DNA of 64,000 bases from Streptomyces sp. NBC_01214 (lineage in GTDB: Bacteria > Actinomycetota > Actinomycetes > Streptomycetales > Streptomycetaceae). Position 1 is the first letter of the stretch, and the number at the start of each line of letters is the position of its first letter. The translations under genes and the position numbers were made by a program. Shown in pieces: positions 16,890 to 26,800 of the stretch. The notes below the pieces were generated by a model. The model did no database searches. It had not been told where the DNA came from and saw nothing but the letters and a program-made list of their open reading frames with translations. The stretch is from positions 1,981,001-2,045,000 of the forward strand of contig NZ_JAPEOS010000002.1 in the NCBI RefSeq assembly GCF_026340975.1. The letters run 5' to 3'.

Positions 16890-18041
16890 ATGCTGGACAT
16901 CGCCGAAGAGCTGAACCGGTGGGTCGAGCAGGGGCGTGACTTCGCCGTCGCCACCGTCGTGGCGGTCGGCGGGAGCGCGCCCCGGCAGCCCGGGGCCGCA
17001 CTCGCCGTCGACAGCGAGGGCACGGCCATCGGCTCGGTCTCCGGCGGATGCGTGGAAGGTGCGGTGTACGAGCTGTGCCGGCAGGCGCTGGAGGACGGCG
17101 AGACCGTCCACGAGCGCTTCGGGTACAGCGACGACGATGCCTTCGCCGTGGGTCTGACCTGCGGCGGAATCATCGACATCCTGGTCACCCCGGTCCGCGT
17201 GGGCTCTCCCGCCCGGGAGGTGTTCGCGGCCGGGCTGGCCGCCGCCGCTCGCGGCGAGGCCGCGGCCGTGGCCAGGATCGCGCAGGGCCCGGCCGAGCTC
17301 ATGGGTCGCGCCGTGTTCGTCCGTACCGAAGGCGCCCACCAGGGCGGCTTCGGCGGCCACCCCGAGCTCGACCGCACCATCGCCGAGGAGGCCCGCGCGA
17401 TGCTCGACGCCGGCCGGACCGGCGTGCTGGAGATCGGCGCCGACGGCAGGCTCTGCGGAGAGCCGCTGAAGGTGCTGGTCGAGTCCAGCGTCCCGCCCCC
17501 GCGGATGATCGTCTTCGGTGCCATCGACTTCGCCTCCGCCCTCGTGCGGATCGGCAAGTTCCTCGGCTACCGGGTGACGGTGTGCGACGCGCGGCCCGTC
17601 TTCGCGACGAAGACCCGTTTCCCCGAGGCGGACGAGATCGTCGTCGACTGGCCCCACCGCTACCTGGAGACCACGGTCGTGGACGGCCGGACCGTCCTGT
17701 GCGTGCTCACCCACGACGCCAAGTTCGACGTCCCGCTCCTCGAACTGGCGCTCAAGCTGCCCGTCGCCTACGTCGGTGCCATGGGCTCCCGCCGCACCCA
17801 CGAGGACCGCAACGAGCGGCTGCGCGCGGTCGGGGTGACCGAGCTCGAACTGGCCCGGCTGCGTTCCCCGATCGGCCTGGACCTCGGCGCCCGCTCCCCG
17901 GAGGAGACCGCGCTGTCCATCGCCGCCGAGATCGTCGCGAACCGCCGCGGCGGCACCGGCGCGGCCCTGACCGGCGCGCACATCCCGATCCACCCGGACA
18001 TCGCGCACACGATGCTCGACCGGATCGGTTCCGTCGCCTGA
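16890..18041 (+). CDS. xdhC: XdhC/CoxI molybdenum cofactor maturation factor
   Basis: About 383 residues with the two standard parts: an N-terminal XdhC_CoxI domain (FAVATVVAVGGSAPRQPGA, GSVSGGCVEGAVYE, LTCGGIIDILV) and a C-terminal Rossmann-like domain (MIVFGAIDFASALVRIGKFLGY, YVGAMGSRRTHEDR, GLDLGARSPEETALSI). XdhC proteins bind Mo-cofactor, help its sulphuration and load it into xanthine dehydrogenase. ATG at 16890 has the strong site CCGAGGAGG upstream. It lies 104 bp after the permease and may share its transcript. A 14-bp tandem repeat and a terminator follow. Confidence 0.92.
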   Translation: MLDIAEELNRWVEQGRDFAVATVVAVGGSAPRQPGAALAVDSEGTAIGSVSGGCVEGAVYELCRQALEDGETVHERFGYSDDDAFAVGLTCGGIIDILVTPVRVGSPAREVFAAGLAAAARGEAAAVARIAQGPAELMGRAVFVRTEGAHQGGFGGHPELDRTIAEEARAMLDAGRTGVLEIGADGRLCGEPLKVLVESSVPPPRMIVFGAIDFASALVRIGKFLGYRVTVCDARPVFATKTRFPEADEIVVDWPHRYLETTVVDGRTVLCVLTHDAKFDVPLLELALKLPVAYVGAMGSRRTHEDRNERLRAVGVTELELARLRSPIGLDLGARSPEETALSIAAEIVANRRGGTGAALTGAHIPIHPDIAHTMLDRIGSVA

Positions 18042-18060
18042 AGGCGTGACGGCCCGACGG

Positions 18061-18102
18061 GCCGGACGCGAGAAGCCGGACGTGAGAAGCCGGACGTGAG
18101 GA
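18061..18102. repeat. Three tandem 14-bp units
   Basis: GCCGGACGCGAGAA, GCCGGACGTGAGAA and GCCGGACGTGAGGA follow one another without gaps just after the xdhC stop and just before the terminator. Probably neutral slippage. Confidence 0.85.
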
Positions 18103-18104
18103 AA

Positions 18105-18130
18105 GGGCGCACCCCGTGGGGGTTGCGCCC
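18105..18130 (+). terminator. Terminator after xdhC
   Basis: GGGCGCACCCC and GGGGTTGCGCCC pair as a 7-bp plus 4-bp stem with one bulged T and a GTG loop. Confidence 0.7.
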
Positions 18131-18208
18131 TCGTGCCGTTCCCCCTATTTTACCCGCCGGTAATAGGAGGCACCCTCTCCATCCCTTCCCCGTACCGGAG
18201 TTGAGCGG

Positions 18209-19462
18209 ATGTTGCGTACCGTGCGAACCCTGGGCCTGCTGGCCGCGGCCACCTTGCTCACCGCCTTCACGCCGGCCCCGTCGGGTGCCGCTCCCGGCGC
18301 CGCTCCGGGCGGCGGCCTGCGCGAGGTGTTCTTCGTCGGGAACAACTGGGAGGGGACCGCCGACGTCCTCGCCTCCACCGGCGACCTCGCCAAGATCGGC
18401 CGGATCGACGTGGTCCCCGACAAGGCGGAGCGGCTGTGGGAGATCTACCTCAACCCGGTGAAGCTCGCCTTCTTCCTCGGCATCCGGGAGAGCGCGGGCG
18501 AGGGGCACGACCAGTTCGTCGACGACATGTTCACCACACCGGACGGCTCCGCGGTCGTCGTCTCCCGCCCCAGCTTCGCCGACGTCGTCTCCATCGACGT
18601 GGCCTCCGGGCGCGTCAACTGGCGCTTCCCGGTGTCCGGGTACCGCTCCGACCACATGGCGGTCTCGCCGGACGGGACCCGCGTCGCCGTCTCGGCCTCC
18701 ACCTCCAACACCGTGCACGTCCTGGACATCACCACCGGGCGGCAGGTCGGCTCCTTCGGCACCGGGGACAAGCCGCACGAGAACACCTTCACCCGCGACG
18801 GCCGCTTCCTCTGGAACAGCTCCATCGGCGAGGTGAACACCGCCCTCGACGCGCCCTGGCTGGACTGGACGAAGGGCGACCGCAAGATCACCGTGGTCGA
18901 CGCGCAGACCTTCCGCACGGTCCGGGTGATCGACATGCGGGAGCGGCTGGACGCCTTCGGCCGCCGCGACCTGTCCGATGCCGTCCGCCCGGTGTCCTTC
19001 AGCCCCGACGAGTCGAAGCTCTACTTCCAGGTGTCCTTCTTCAACGGCTTCCTGGAGTACGACGTCCCCTCCGACCGGATCACCCGCCTCAAGACCCTCC
19101 CGATGAACCCCGCCACCAGCACCGACCGCACCACCTGGGTCAACGACTCCCGCCACCACGGCATGTCCATGAGCCCCGACGGGGCGAAGCTCTGCATCGC
19201 GGGCACCATGGACGACTACGCGACCGTCGTGGACCGCGCCACCCTCGCCGAAGGCCCGCTCGTGCCCGCCGCCAAGCCGTACTGGGCCACGGTCTCCGGC
19301 GACGGCAGCGCCTGCGTGATCTCCGAGAGCGGCGCCGACCGGGTCACGGCCATCGACTTCGCCACCGGCACCAAGCGGGTGTCCGTCCCCGTCGGGGACC
19401 ACCCGCAGCGCGTCCGGCTCGGCCACGTCCCGGCCGGCTGGACCGGTCCCGCGGCGCGGTAG
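18209..19462 (+). CDS. Secreted beta-propeller (YVTN/WD40-like) protein
   Basis: 417 residues. A signal peptide (MLRTVR plus a hydrophobic Ala/Leu core, cleavage near residues 25-30) directs export. The mature part carries repeated propeller-blade motifs such as MAVSPDGTRVAVSAS, SFSPDESKLYFQVS and MSMSPDGAKLCIAG, alternating with VHVLDITTGRQVG-type strands, giving about six or seven blades. No catalytic motif is visible, so it probably binds a ligand or partner outside the cell. GGAG lies 8 bases before the ATG. It stands alone between tandem-repeat intergenic stretches; annotators may call such proteins YncE-like or WD40 repeat proteins. Confidence 0.75.
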   Translation: MLRTVRTLGLLAAATLLTAFTPAPSGAAPGAAPGGGLREVFFVGNNWEGTADVLASTGDLAKIGRIDVVPDKAERLWEIYLNPVKLAFFLGIRESAGEGHDQFVDDMFTTPDGSAVVVSRPSFADVVSIDVASGRVNWRFPVSGYRSDHMAVSPDGTRVAVSASTSNTVHVLDITTGRQVGSFGTGDKPHENTFTRDGRFLWNSSIGEVNTALDAPWLDWTKGDRKITVVDAQTFRTVRVIDMRERLDAFGRRDLSDAVRPVSFSPDESKLYFQVSFFNGFLEYDVPSDRITRLKTLPMNPATSTDRTTWVNDSRHHGMSMSPDGAKLCIAGTMDDYATVVDRATLAEGPLVPAAKPYWATVSGDGSACVISESGADRVTAIDFATGTKRVSVPVGDHPQRVRLGHVPAGWTGPAAR

Positions 19463-19560
19463 TCCGCACGAGGTCCGCGTACCGGCCGGGGTCCGCGTGC
19501 CGGCCGGGCGCTCGCGTTCCGGCCAGGAGGCGCGCGTTCCGGCCGGACGTGCCGAACCGG
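19463..19560. repeat. Degenerate tandem repeat
   Basis: Imperfect repeats of about 20-24 bases built on GTCCGCGTACCGGCCGG and GCGCGTTCCGGCC fill the gap downstream of the propeller gene. No gene is visible in it. Confidence 0.5.
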
Positions 19561-19594
19561 CCAATATGAGGTGACCAGTCCGCTGATGACCGAT

Positions 19595-19600
19595 TAGTCT
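19595..19600 (+). promoter_or_regulatory. Possible -10 element of a leaderless promoter
   Basis: TAGTCT ends 7 bases before the ATG of the Eis-like gene, which has no ribosome-binding site. That geometry is typical of leaderless actinobacterial transcripts. No -35 could be assigned. Confidence 0.3.
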
Positions 19601-19607
19601 CGCGATC

Positions 19608-20852
19608 ATGGTGGACATCCGCGAGGTACCCGAGTCCGACATCGACCGTGCTCTGGAGCTCGCGTACCTGGTCTTCCACGATCGGCCCGAGAAAGAGGTC
19701 CGGGAGAAACACCATGCCCTCCTCGCGAGTTGCGACCGGATCGGTGCCTACGACGGCACGGTCCTGGCCGGCTTCATGGCCGCGCACGACTTCCGGCTCT
19801 CGGTGCCCGGGGCGGACCTGCCCTGCCCCGGGCTCACCTTCGTCGGCGTCGCCCCCACCCACCGCCGGCGCGGCGTGCTCACCGGGCTGATGGACGAGAT
19901 GCTGCGGCGGACCGCCGACGCGGGCAGCCCGCTCGCCGCCCTCTGGGCCTCCGAGGCCGCGATCTACGGCCGCTTCGGCTACGGCAGCGCCACCACCGGC
20001 GTCACGATCGAGATCGACTCCACCCGCCCGCTGGCCCTGCGCATCGACCCGGACCGGCGCCCGCTGCGGCTCGTCGACCCGGAGGAGGCCGTCGGCGTCA
20101 TCGGGCCCTTCCACGAGGCCGCCCGGGCCGGACGGGCCGGCCGCCCCACCCGCAGCGCGCAGCGCTGGTCCGAGGAGTGGCTGGCCGAACAGGACGAGGA
20201 GGACGAGGAGCTGAGCCCGCCGCGGATCATCGTCCTGGGCGAGGCGGACAGGCCGATCGCCGGGTACGTGCTCTACCGCACGAAGCCGGAGGACGACGGC
20301 GGCGCCGGGGCCGGACGCACCCGGGTGCCGGGCCTGGTCCGGGTCGACGAGCTGGAGGCCGACACCCCTGCGGTCGCCGCCGCGCTGTGGGAGTGCGTGG
20401 CCTCCCTCGACCTCACCGGCACGGTCCGTGCCTGGGGTCGTCCGGTCGACGACCCGTTGCTGCACTTCGCCGCGGACCGGGACCAGGTGCGGATCACCGC
20501 CCAGTTCCCGGCGCTCTGGCTGCGCCTGGTCGACGTGCGCGCGGCGCTGATGCGGCGGTCCTGGGCCGCGCCGGTGGAGGTGGTGCTGGAGGTGCACGAC
20601 GTACGGATGCCCGCCAACGCCGGGCGGTTCCGGCTGACGGCCGGGCCGGGCGGGGCCGCGTACGAGCACGCGGACTCCGCCGCCGACCTGGCCCTGGACG
20701 TGCGCGAACTGGCCGCCTGCTACCTCGGTGGGACCCGGGTCGAGGAACTCGTCGCGGCCGGGCTGGTACGGGAGCACACGCCCGGTGCGGCGGCGGCGCT
20801 GGACGCGGCCCTGCGCACGGCCGTACTGCCGCACACGGGCGACGAGTTCTGA
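19608..20852 (+). CDS. Eis-like GNAT N-acetyltransferase
   Basis: 414 residues, matching the three-part Eis family: an N-terminal GNAT domain (about 1-150), a second degenerate GNAT domain (about 150-290), and a C-terminal SCP2-like domain (about 300-410) ending in PHTGDEF, whose terminal carboxylate acts as a base in characterised Eis enzymes. The acetyl-CoA loop appears in VAPTHRRRGVLTGLM, and the family hallmark WASEAAIYGRFGYG is present. Eis enzymes acetylate several amines on aminoglycosides and can give resistance when overexpressed; the natural substrate is usually unknown. No ribosome site precedes the ATG, so the mRNA may be leaderless. Confidence 0.88.
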   Translation: MVDIREVPESDIDRALELAYLVFHDRPEKEVREKHHALLASCDRIGAYDGTVLAGFMAAHDFRLSVPGADLPCPGLTFVGVAPTHRRRGVLTGLMDEMLRRTADAGSPLAALWASEAAIYGRFGYGSATTGVTIEIDSTRPLALRIDPDRRPLRLVDPEEAVGVIGPFHEAARAGRAGRPTRSAQRWSEEWLAEQDEEDEELSPPRIIVLGEADRPIAGYVLYRTKPEDDGGAGAGRTRVPGLVRVDELEADTPAVAAALWECVASLDLTGTVRAWGRPVDDPLLHFAADRDQVRITAQFPALWLRLVDVRAALMRRSWAAPVEVVLEVHDVRMPANAGRFRLTAGPGGAAYEHADSAADLALDVRELAACYLGGTRVEELVAAGLVREHTPGAAAALDAALRTAVLPHTGDEF

Positions 20853-20912
20853 CGTACGGCCGGGTCGGCGGGGCGTGCCGCGTGCCGCCCGCCGCCGACC
20901 CGGCCGGCGGGA

Positions 20913-23129
20913 TCAGGCGGGCAGCGAGATCCGGGCGGCCGACATGCCGAAGCCGGCTCCCAGGACGGCGGTGGACAGCCGGTCGGGCTGCGCGTGCAGG
21001 TCCTCCGGGCGGTAACGGCGGATCTGCTGGTGCCAGTTGAGGATGCCGGCGTGCCAGTCCTTGAGCTCGCCCACGTACGCGTCCAGGGCTTGGCGCGCCT
21101 GCCGGCCGAGCTTCCAGTCGTCGTAGAGCAGCGGCAGCTGGTTCGCCACGATGTGCTCGAACTCCTCGGTCCGCCGGGTCATCAGCTCATGGCAGATGCG
21201 TAGGGCCCGCGGGTAGTCGATGTCGAAGAAGTTCCGGGTGACCAGGAGGTAGTTGTGGACCTCGCCCTCGACCTGCACCTCCTTCTGGTAGGAGTAGATG
21301 TCGTTGATCAGGCAGGCGGCGTCCGCGACCGCGTTCTCCAGGGAGCGCATGGTCCCGGAGGCGTAGATCTCCTCGGGGATGCCCCGGCCCCGGTGCCCGA
21401 GGCGGCACAGGTACATCGTGAGGTGGCTGCCGAAGGTGTGACGGCGCATCTCCGCGTAGTCCACCGGGTCCGGGATGCGGTTCTGGATCTGGTTGTCCAC
21501 CTCCCACACCCAGCTCTCCAGCATGCTCACCAAGGTCGCCCGGAACTCGGTGCGCTGATCGGCGGACATGGCGGTGCCGGTGCGCACCCACAGGTCGCCG
21601 AGCGCGCGCTCCATCGCCGTCACCGGCTCCGGCTGTTCGGCGTGGTCGACCGGGATCATGGCGATCAGGCGGGCGGTGGTCGCCTTGGCGGCCGGAAGGT
21701 TCTTGCCCTGGGCGAAGACCACCGGGTAGTAGTCGTCGCCGTACGTGCCCCAGGTCAGCCAGCAGGCGTTGAGGGCCAGTTGCTCCGGCGTTGCGTCGGG
21801 GTCGATCCCGGCCGAGCAGAGCGCGAAGTCGAAGCCGCGCAGCCGCTCCTCGGTCCAGATCGCCGAGCCGGGGTCGCCGGGCCGCGGGTCCAGCAGGCCC
21901 ATCCGCCGGGCCCAGGCCACGGACTCCTCGCGCGCGTGCGCCAGGTGCGGGCTGAGGGCGAGCCGGTGCGGCATGTAGATCTCGGGGATGACGGAGGGGC
22001 CGGTGCGCTCGAAGGGGACGTGGGTGAAGGAGCGGTGACGCAGCTCCATCGAGCGCCGTGTGAACACCGACCGCAGGTCGAGCGCGGTGGTGCCGAGCCC
22101 GGACGGCAGGAAGGGCAGGGTCGCCGGGGCGGTGGGCCGGGCCTCCTCGTTCATGTAGCGGCTGGAGACCATGTGCCACTCGTGGCCGCCGGACTGCCAG
22201 TCCTGTAGGCCCTTGGTGTAGGCGAGGACGGCCGCGATCTCCGCCGGGTCCAGCGCGTGGTCGGCGAAGAGCTGCGGGAGCTCGCCGATCGCGGTCTGCT
22301 CGAACTGCTGGAGGCGGGAGGTGAGCAGGTCGTTGGAGGCCTCGGCGGCTTCCTGGGTGGTGCAGTCCAGGAAGGTCTCCAACACCAGTACGGCATTGGA
22401 GAGTTCACCCTCGTCGGTGACCTCGCGCTGGTAGGAGAAGATGTCGTTCCTGATGTGCACGGCGTCGGCGAAGGCGTCGCGCAGCACCGTGAGCGGGCGC
22501 GCGTGCGCGACGCGTGCGGGGACCTCGGCGCAGACGTACTCGATCAGGCCGGCCGACCAGGGGGCGCCGCCCACCTTGCGGCGCATCTCGATGTATTCGA
22601 GCGGGTTCGCCACGCGCCCGATGTCGATGTTGGCGAGCTCCCACAGGGACTCGTCGAGGAGGTTCTTCGTGGACAAGGAGAACCGTTCCCGCCAGCCGGC
22701 GGACATCGCGGGGACCGTCCGCGCCCAGAGGTCCGCGAGGCCCGCCTCCACCGGGTTGGTGGGCTCGGGGAAACCGGCCGACAGGTCCATGGGCATGAAG
22801 GCGGCGAGCCGGTCGAGATACGCCTTGGCACCGGCACGGTCATGGGAGCGCTTGAACATCTCCAGGAAGTGGTCGTCGAAGAAGAACACCCACACGTACC
22901 AGTCGGTGACCAGGGCCAGCGCGTCGCGGTCGCAGTCGGGGTGGGTGTACGAGCAGAGCAGCGCGTAGTCGTGCGAGTCGAGGTCGCTCTCCTCCCAGAC
23001 CCCGGAACCCTCCAGCATCCCGAAGGCGCGCGCCCACTTCTTGGTGTGGGTGCGCGCGTCCTCCAGGTGGGGGTTCAGTCGCGCCGGATAGGGCACGTAG
23101 AAATCCGGCAGTTGGAACGGCTGCGTCAC
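20913..23129 (-). CDS. geoA: Germacradienol/geosmin synthase
   Basis: About 738 residues with two terpene synthase domains in tandem, as in the bifunctional geosmin synthases of Streptomyces. The N-terminal domain converts farnesyl diphosphate to germacradienol using the Mg-binding motif DDHFLE (residues 85-90) and IRNDIFSYQRE. The C-terminal domain makes geosmin and carries the variant acidic motif DDYYP and INDIYSYQKE. The GTG start at 23129 (V-TQPFQLPDF as read, Met in the protein) matches the conserved family N-terminus; the frame is open further upstream without support. A strong terminator lies upstream of the gene, not downstream, so it insulates geoA from the toxin locus. Identification is very secure. 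Confidence 0.97.
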   Translation of the reverse strand: MTQPFQLPDFYVPYPARLNPHLEDARTHTKKWARAFGMLEGSGVWEESDLDSHDYALLCSYTHPDCDRDALALVTDWYVWVFFFDDHFLEMFKRSHDRAGAKAYLDRLAAFMPMDLSAGFPEPTNPVEAGLADLWARTVPAMSAGWRERFSLSTKNLLDESLWELANIDIGRVANPLEYIEMRRKVGGAPWSAGLIEYVCAEVPARVAHARPLTVLRDAFADAVHIRNDIFSYQREVTDEGELSNAVLVLETFLDCTTQEAAEASNDLLTSRLQQFEQTAIGELPQLFADHALDPAEIAAVLAYTKGLQDWQSGGHEWHMVSSRYMNEEARPTAPATLPFLPSGLGTTALDLRSVFTRRSMELRHRSFTHVPFERTGPSVIPEIYMPHRLALSPHLAHAREESVAWARRMGLLDPRPGDPGSAIWTEERLRGFDFALCSAGIDPDATPEQLALNACWLTWGTYGDDYYPVVFAQGKNLPAAKATTARLIAMIPVDHAEQPEPVTAMERALGDLWVRTGTAMSADQRTEFRATLVSMLESWVWEVDNQIQNRIPDPVDYAEMRRHTFGSHLTMYLCRLGHRGRGIPEEIYASGTMRSLENAVADAACLINDIYSYQKEVQVEGEVHNYLLVTRNFFDIDYPRALRICHELMTRRTEEFEHIVANQLPLLYDDWKLGRQARQALDAYVGELKDWHAGILNWHQQIRRYRPEDLHAQPDRLSTAVLGAGFGMSAARISLPA

Positions 23130-23339
23130 GGCGGGGTCGGCCTTTCGTCCATGGGTACGGGGGCCCGGCGGCCCGGTCCCCCGCACGAGGTCAGCAGGGC
23201 ACTACCCCTGGTGCCCGTGGGACAAGGGTGATTTCACTGCTTCAGGTGACGCACGGGGCGTTCCGCAGCGCCGTCGCCCTGCTTGTGATTCGACGACCTG
23301 TGGACTTCAGAGGAGGGAAGCGGCGCGTGTATATGAAAA

Positions 23340-23369
23340 AGGGCCGCGCCACATGTGTGGCGCGGCCCT
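23340..23369. terminator. Strong bidirectional terminator
   Basis: A perfect stem of at least 13 bp, GGGCCGCGCCACA with its complement, flanked by AAAAA on the left and TCATTTT on the right, so it has a U-tract in either direction. It ends the DUF4288/RHS minus-strand unit and isolates the geoA promoter region. Confidence 0.9.
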
Positions 23370-23421
23370 CATTTTCGGCTTGTCCGGCGACCTGGAAGCC
23401 GTCGCCCGGCTCTACCTCCTG

Positions 23422-23772
23422 CTAGAGGCTGTTGGTTGGGCGAGACAACTCCGGAGAAAAGACATGGTCCCATGAATAGGGGCACGGAATGATGTCGTCC
23501 GACCATATCGAGGAGACCTCCACGCCATCAACGATGGCGTCGAGCATGTCCACGGAGTCGACCTCGATCATGGCAATTCTCGCCATTCCGTCAGCCGCAT
23601 TTCGGTAGACTCTCTCCTCCTTTCTTCCGATTTCAATCGCGCGCAGCCTTGCAGCCTCGAAGTCGGATGCTCTCAGCAGGTAGGACGATGTCCTCACCGT
23701 AAGGATAGAGTCATTGTCCGAGTAGTGAGCAAATCTGATCCGGCAGCTAAACCAGTCCTCAGTACTCACCAT
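23422..23772 (-). CDS. DUF4288-like protein, probable immunity partner of the RHS toxin
   Basis: About 116 residues, clearly lower in GC than its surroundings. The pattern EDWFSCRIRFAHY, ASDFEAARLRAIEIGRKEE and VYRNAADGMARIAMIEVDS fits small DUF4288 proteins, in which a two-strand opening is followed by a helix and an aspartate-rich sheet. It starts about 31 bp after the stop of the RHS toxin on the same strand, the standard place for an immunity gene that neutralises the toxin tip in the producer and its kin. ATG at 23772 is chosen because GGAGG lies 10 bases upstream; the ATG at 23781 would overlap that site. The function is inferred from position and size; no immunity family can be proven. 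Confidence 0.65.
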   Translation of the reverse strand: MVSTEDWFSCRIRFAHYSDNDSILTVRTSSYLLRASDFEAARLRAIEIGRKEERVYRNAADGMARIAMIEVDSVDMLDAIVDGVEVSSIWSDDIIPCPYSWDHVFSPELSRPTNSL

Positions 23773-23803
23773 TGCTCTCATCCCTCCAGTAATGGAATAG
23801 CAT

Positions 23804-26800
23804 CTAGCAGATCTTCCCCTTGTAGTTGCTGTCGATGTCGAACCTCTTGTCGATGATCATCTTTCTCGCCTGTGAATCGCCGTCGGCCTTGGCTGCCTTC
23901 AGGGCGTCTCCGACAGTCATGCCAAGGTAGTCGCTCCCCAACTGCTGCCGAACTCCACCCTTCCGGTACTTGGAAATGAAATCCGATACGCTCATATTGC
24001 GGTTCATCACTGCAGGGCTGTTCGCGGGCAGGTTGACACCGCGAGCAAACTTCTTGTCGGCCGCACTGGGCTCAGAATTTTCGTTGTGTACGAGGACCGG
24101 CTCAGCGCCGGCAAGGACATAGTACGTGTGCAGGTCAGCGACGGTCAGGTTGTAGGTGACCTTGATCGCCTGGTAGTTGCGCGTCGAGGCGACCGATACC
24201 TCGCCGTCCTCGTCCGTGCGCAGAGTCATGCCGGGCTTGAGGGCATCAGCGGTGAGCCAAGCCTGCTCGGACTCCGACCAGAACAGGTGGTGGCCCGTGG
24301 CGGTGATCGTCCGCACTTCGTCGGCAGTCAGGACCCCGATGTCGACATAGGACTTGTCGTCCTCGGTGCGAATCGTCGCGGTGACGGCCTTGCCCGCCGT
24401 CTCGTCGGATTCTGGGTCGGTCGCCAGTACGAGATCGTTGGGTTCGAGTTCCTCGATCGGCTTCGTCGACCCATCGGCCAGGAGTACTTCGGTGCCGGCA
24501 ACGAAGCTGTTCGGGCAGGACCTCGTATTGGGTTTCCCGCCACCGGAGGCCAGATAGGCAAAACCTGCGGCGATTTCCCGGCCTATGCGTTCGGACAGGT
24601 TCGGTTCGTAGAGGGGAGTGTCGACATTGTTTCCGGTCAGCGCCGCTTCGACCGGCCCGTTGCACGTCAGGAAGTCGCAGTAGTGCTCGCTGAAGTACTC
24701 GATGTCCTCGATCGACGCCCCGTACATGTACATCTTGTACGCGACCTGCTTGGTGACGCTGCCGCTCGACGGGTCGTACTTGACCTGGATCTTGCGCAGC
24801 TCCTCCTTCGAGGTATTGCTCGTGTTGCGGACGTACTTCTGACCCGAGGTGTAGAGCTCCACGGCGCGGTCGTACGACTGCTGAGCCTGGCCGACCTTCG
24901 CTGAGCCGTACTGCTCGGCGTACAGCCGCCTGACCTTCGCCTGCTCCATGGCGGCGATGTTCTCGGAGACGATCCGGTCGTAGTTCCTGCCCTTGCTGAT
25001 GGGCTGTGTGCCGCGGTTGCCGCACACGTACATGCCGCTCATGCACTCTTCGAGCTGCTCACCCGACGGGTCCCAATTGCTGACGGGGTTTCCGTTGGAG
25101 TACGTGTATCCGTTCATTTGGAGCGGGTCGGTGATGTCGAGGACCGGGTCGACCGACATGAAGCGGCCGGTGCTCTGGTCGTACTCACGCGCACCGATGT
25201 GCGTCAGGCTCGTGCTGGAGTCGTCGACGCCCGTGCCGAGGAAACTGCGGTCACCGGGCCAGTCGGCAGGCACCGCCCCCCGGACGTTGCCGTACGGGTC
25301 GGACTTGCGACGGTAGACCTTCTGGCCCGCGGCCTGCTCGACGGAGGTGGTCGCGGTGTTGTGGTGGTCGGACAGCAGGACGTTGAGCTTGTGCCCCGTT
25401 GCCTTGCTCCCCGTGCGGCGGGTGGTGGTGACACCGCCGGGGCCGCCGTAGTAGCGGACGGCGTCGATGGCCTGACCGGCCTTGTTGACGGTGATCTCGG
25501 CGTCAGCGAGGTAGAGGGTGCGGCTGTTGCCGCTCTCCTCGATCAACCGGTTGCCGCCGGCGTCGTAGATGTAAGTGGTGGTGTTCTCGAAGCTCCACTG
25601 CTGGGCGACGGCGCCCGCGACACAGGTGTAGATGTCGAGGTCGTTGCCGTCGACGGGGTTGTCGTTGGGGACGGTGACGCAGGCGTTGGCCGCCGGGTTG
25701 TACAGCGTCTTGTCGGCGGGACGGTAGGTGAACTTCTGCTTGGCGCTGCCGTCACAGGTCGCCAGGACCGCATCGCCGCCCTGCGCCGTCAGGCACTTGC
25801 CGAGGGCGCGGACGGTGTCACCGCTCAGCTTCCACTGCTGAGCCGCGGTCGTGTTGCACGGATAGAGCTGGACGGCCGTGCCGTCCGCGCTGGAGCCATC
25901 GGCGACGTCGATGCACTTGCCCGCCATGCCGGTGACGGCCACCGCACCGATGCCGGGGCTGCTCGCCGAGCTGAGCTTGTTGCGGCGGTCCCAGGTGAGG
26001 GCCTGGGTGTCGCCGTCGATGCGCCGGGACTTGGTGTTGCCGGAGGCGTCGTATTCGTAGGTCGAGAGCGAGTTGACCGTGGACGCTGCCGTCTTGGTGG
26101 TCTTCTCGGCCTTGGACAGGGCGTGGGGCTGGATGGTGACGGGAGGCAGGGAAGCGTTCCCGCCGACCTGGACGCCGTAGGTGTACTTCGTCTCGTCGTC
26201 CAGCGCCGGGTTGGTGAGGTCGTGGTCGATCAGCTTGGTGCGATTGCCGATCTTGTCGAACTGGTACTCCTGCCAGTAGCCGTCGCCGTCCGGACCGGCG
26301 GTGACGTCGTTCAGCGAGGGCCCGGCGCATGCGGCGGTCTTGCCCGTCCACGCCTTGGTGAGCTGGCCTACCGCGTCGTACGCGAAGCACTGGCGGTCGA
26401 CGCGGCCACCGGCCTGGGTGTCCGTGATGGAGGTCGGGTTGCCGACCGTGTCGTAGGTGTAGGAGAGCGCGGAAACGCGGTTCGGGCTGGCGGTCTCGCG
26501 GTCACTGATCGACTGCTCGACACGCCCGGTGTTGCGGTTGTGGATGTTGGTCGTCCACACGCGGTTCGGCGCATTGCCGGACGCCGTGCGCAGGACTTCG
26601 CCGTACGGGCTGTACACGACGTCTGCGGTGTACCAGGACAAGCCCGAGATGGTCTTGGCCATCCCGTCGGCGTCGTACCGAGTGATCAACTTCTCGGCTG
26701 CCAGACCACCCGGAGTGGCCGGCAGCGTCGTCGACTGGACCTGGCCGCGCGGTGTGTAGGTGGTGCTGTACGCGTACGTCCCGGCGAGACCCTTGGTGGC

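Noticed and set aside
23141..23186. Longer N-terminus of geosmin synthase
   Set aside because: Geosmin synthases begin at the TQPFQLP segment; the extra residues are Gly/Pro/Arg-rich without a ribosome site.
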